A stretch of 23,716 nucleotides of DNA. Source: an uncultured Oscillospiraceae bacterium. Lineage in GTDB: Bacteria; Bacillota; Clostridia; Oscillospirales; Oscillospiraceae. The notes below the pieces were generated by a model. That model was given only the letters and a program-made list of their open reading frames with translations, ran no database searches and was not told the origin of the DNA. Made by a program: the position numbers and the translations under genes. Shown here one piece after another: positions 22,045-23,716 of the stretch. Position 1 is the stretch's first letter, and each line of letters begins with the position of its first letter. The stretch covers positions 1-23,716 of the forward strand of contig CAKUHB010000036.1 in the NCBI GenBank assembly GCA_934655875.1, in the 5' to 3' direction.

Positions 22045-22749
22045 GTGAAACAGAAAACGATCTTTTTCGACTTGGACGATACCCTGTATGACCGTTTTAT
22101 TCCGTATCAGAAAGCATTCCGGCAGTTCTTTGGAGACCGGTACGCGGAAAAACTGCCGCAGGCCTTCGACGCGGTGCTCCATCGCGGCTATGAGGTGTTT
22201 GCAGCGGCGCATACCGGGAAAATCTCCATGCGGCAGATGCATGTCTACCGCCACCAGACCGGGCTTGCAGATGTCGGCATTGCCGTCACGGAGGACGAAG
22301 CGCTCGAGATGCAGGCGCTGTACGCCGCGCAGCAGCGGCAGATCACGCTGACAGATACAATGCGGCAGGTGCTGGACTTTTGCAAAGGGCATTTCGCCGC
22401 GGTCGGTGTTATCACCAACGGCGGCGTGCGGTCGCAGCAGGACAAGCTGCAAAGCCTTGGCATTTCGCAGTGGGTCAGCCCGGAGCTGGTCTTTATTTCC
22501 GACGCCTGCGGCGTCATGAAGCCCGCACCGGACATTTTCCGGCTGGCGGAGCGGGCCGCCGGGACGGAATGCATCTACGTGGGCGATTCCTATTCGCAGG
22601 ATGTTGCCGGCGCAGCCGGCTGCGGCTGGACAACGGTCTGGCTGAACCGCCGCGGCGACAGGCCGGATGGCCCCGCGCCGGACCGCACGGTTCATACTGA
22701 GCAGGAGCTGCTGGACGCTCTGCCCGCGCTGGCGGAATCAAACAGTTAA
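22045..22749 (+). CDS. HAD-superfamily hydrolase (subfamily IA phosphatase)
   Basis: A 234-residue haloacid dehalogenase-type phosphatase. Motif I is FFDLDDTLYD (nucleophile Asp9, Asp11), motif II VITNGG (Thr124), motif III Lys159 in VMKPAPDIF, motif IV YVGDSYSQDVAGA (Asp181, Asp186). A helical C1 cap lies between motif I and II. Overall it resembles YjjG/YfnB-type nucleotide or sugar-phosphate phosphatases; substrate unknown. The start is GTG 22045 with AAAGGAGAGG at 22028-22037. It is the second gene after the CapA-like gene and likely cotranscribed. Confidence 0.93.
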   Translation: MKQKTIFFDLDDTLYDRFIPYQKAFRQFFGDRYAEKLPQAFDAVLHRGYEVFAAAHTGKISMRQMHVYRHQTGLADVGIAVTEDEALEMQALYAAQQRQITLTDTMRQVLDFCKGHFAAVGVITNGGVRSQQDKLQSLGISQWVSPELVFISDACGVMKPAPDIFRLAERAAGTECIYVGDSYSQDVAGAAGCGWTTVWLNRRGDRPDGPAPDRTVHTEQELLDALPALAESNS

Positions 22750-22840
22750 AACTTGCCGAATCGACCAATTTTGAATAATCAAAAAACCTTCTGCGGATAC
22801 TATGGCCATAGCATGGAACTTCACAGGAGGAATTTGATAT

Positions 22841-23023
22841 ATGAAAGCAACAGGCATTGTCCGCCGCATCGACGACCTCGGCCGCGTCGTCATCCCCAAA
22901 GAAATCCGCCGAACCCTGCGTATCCGCGAGGGCGACCCGTTACAGATGACATTGGCACGGTGGGAAAGATTCTGCTTCGCCATGCTGGATCTGTCAAAAA
23001 GATGGGGGATGGATTGTACATAG
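22841..23023 (+). pseudogene. spoVT: Truncated SpoVT/AbrB-family transcription regulator
   Basis: The first 34 codons are a perfect-looking SpoVT/AbrB swapped-hairpin DNA-binding domain: MKATGIVRRIDDLGRVVIPK then EIRRTLRIREGDPL. At about 22941 the similarity stops abruptly; the frame goes on for ~26 unrelated residues (from QMTLARWERF) to a stop at 23023. SpoVT is normally about 180 residues and AbrB about 94, so both the end of the AbrB fold and the GAF domain are missing. It keeps a strong SD (AGGAGG) and a normal start, so a 60-residue product could still be made. Gene symbol reflects the N-terminus only; it could equally be abrB-like. Best explanation is a recombination or insertion junction near 22940. 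Confidence 0.8.
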
Positions 23024-23067
23024 TGACGGAGGATGAGGGCAAGACCGTGGGGATTCGCAAGGGGTGA
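22939..23067 (+). pseudogene. Unidentified C-terminal protein fragment fused after the spoVT break
   Basis: In the frame one base off from the spoVT frame, about 42 codons after the break read like a real protein end: DDIGTVGKILLRHAG, then KKMGDGLYIVTEDEGKTVGI, RKG and a stop at 23065-23067. No start codon with an SD precedes it after the junction. I do not recognise the family. It looks like the 3' remnant of a gene brought next to spoVT by deletion or insertion. Confidence 0.4.
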
Positions 23068-23068
23068 A

Positions 23069-23185
23069 ATGGTGGAAAATGGCTGGCGGCGCGATGAAGT
23101 TGGGACGAAAAAGCTGGGGCAGCTTAGGCCCAAGATAACAGTCCGCACTATACAAAACGAAAAGATACAGCAAAGCACGGGATGA
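23069..23185 (+). CDS. Possible 38-residue ORF following the fragment
   Basis: ATG 23069, one base after the preceding stop, reads MVENGWRRDEVGTKKLGQLR and 18 further residues to a TGA at 23183-23185, inside the left arm of the hairpin. AGGGGTG just upstream could act as SD and the near overlap would allow coupling. It may be the 5' start of a truncated gene. No family recognised; coding status is doubtful. Confidence 0.25.
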   Translation: MVENGWRRDEVGTKKLGQLRPKITVRTIQNEKIQQSTG

Positions 23186-23215
23186 TTCTCAGATGGAAGC
23201 ATCCCGTGCTTTGCT
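23169..23215 (-). terminator. 16-bp hairpin at the end of the AT-rich orphan gene
   Basis: Perfect 16-bp inverted repeat AGCAAAGCACGGGATG (23169-23184) with its complement (23200-23215), 15-nt loop. The stop codon of the leftward gene lies in the right arm. No immediate T tract on either strand (leftward CTGTATCTTTTCG), so it could be a terminator or the end of an inserted element. Confidence 0.5.
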
Positions 23216-23714
23216 ATGTAGTCTTGTTGAATTGCAAAATATGATCCGCTTTTTCCTGTATATCTCTATAGATGGCTTCAAATATTTCTTTCTTTTTTAA
23301 TAGTGCCGGTCTAAATTCATCAGCATGTACTTTTGCAATAGATTGTGTTGCCGAGTCAATTTCCGCATATACAGCATCAGGCTCCAAGCCGCATGCTTGT
23401 TCAACAGCTCTCTGGCATTTTGAGCGTACATACTCTGGCAACACTCCGCAATTATCAGTTGCCCAAGCAAGTATTTTTTGAGCAGTTTCGCAGTCTTCAA
23501 TTTTTCTCAGTTTTCCATATGCTTCGATTTTAGCCTGTGTGATTTCAAACAATTTATCCCGTATTTTTTCAAGCTCGCTTACTGCTTCCCGAAATTTAAG
23601 ATAATCTTCCTTGCCCGTAAATATCAATATTTGGTCGAATGCACATGTCAATTCCACTTGATATCTTTGAAGTCGTATAATCGAAGAGTCGGGGTCTGCC
23701 GATGTGTGATCCAT
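23214..23714 (-). CDS. AT-rich orphan protein, mostly helical, unknown function (may be 5'-incomplete)
   Basis: A 166-residue reading from ATG 23714 to TAG 23214-23216; the start is two bases from the window edge, so no SD can be checked and the gene may extend further. I do not recognise it. The sequence is charged and predicted helical, with heptad-like stretches (FREAVSELEKIRDKLFEITQAKIEAYGKLRKIEDCE) suggesting a coiled coil or helical bundle. No signal peptide or membrane span. There are four Cys, three of them between residues ~90 and 110. Codons and base composition are clearly more AT-rich than every other gene in the window, pointing to horizontal acquisition. It converges on the broken spoVT gene. 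Confidence 0.65.
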   Translation of the reverse strand: MDHTSADPDSSIIRLQRYQVELTCAFDQILIFTGKEDYLKFREAVSELEKIRDKLFEITQAKIEAYGKLRKIEDCETAQKILAWATDNCGVLPEYVRSKCQRAVEQACGLEPDAVYAEIDSATQSIAKVHADEFRPALLKKKEIFEAIYRDIQEKADHILQFNKTT

Positions 23715-23716
23715 GG

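Overview
The window looks like chromosomal DNA from a GC-rich Firmicute of class Clostridia, most likely an Oscillospiraceae/Ruminococcaceae-type gut anaerobe. This is inferred from the rpoC - L7Ae-like protein - rpsL - rpsG - fusA - tuf order, purine-rich Shine-Dalgarno sites, a SpoVT/AbrB N-terminus (spore-former lineage), a ferredoxin-type aldo/keto reductase and short palindromic repeat elements. Genus cannot be fixed from sequence alone. Almost the whole window has one GC-rich composition; the last ~0.7 kb is visibly AT-richer.

Layout. (1) 1-7550, transcription/translation core: 3' part of rpoC with a terminator; a consensus promoter driving a small L7Ae-type RNA-binding protein, rpsL, rpsG and fusA; tuf with its own consensus promoter and a strong terminator. 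Both RpoC and EF-Tu carry non-standard insertions. (2) 7639-11898, a tight operon: small membrane protein, recD2 helicase, comFC-like phosphoribosyltransferase and an mreB-family actin, closed by a terminator. (3) 11915-14793: TraX-family membrane protein, an aldo/keto reductase with iron-sulfur motifs and altered catalytic residues, a folded repeat element, and a convergent DUF554 membrane protein. (4) 15020-18766: membrane-anchored SH3/glycosidase-like protein; a 590-nt intergenic region with a long hairpin, a second repeat element and a regulated promoter with a structured leader; then O-acetylhomoserine sulfhydrylase. (5) 18765-22749: a leftward pair (GH25 lysozyme, then an EamA transporter) divergent from a rightward pair (CapA-like protein, HAD phosphatase). 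(6) 22841-23716: a SpoVT/AbrB gene broken after ~34 codons, unidentified fragments, a 16-bp hairpin, and an AT-rich leftward orphan gene at the edge.

Functionally the left third is housekeeping translation. The middle combines DNA repair/competence and cell shape. The right half is envelope-related: three independent single-pass, outward-facing enzymes (glycosidase-like, lysozyme, CapA). One methionine/cysteine gene has an elaborate 5' leader that matches no riboswitch class I know. The most interesting items are that leader, the EF-Tu and RpoC insertions, and the broken spoVT junction.
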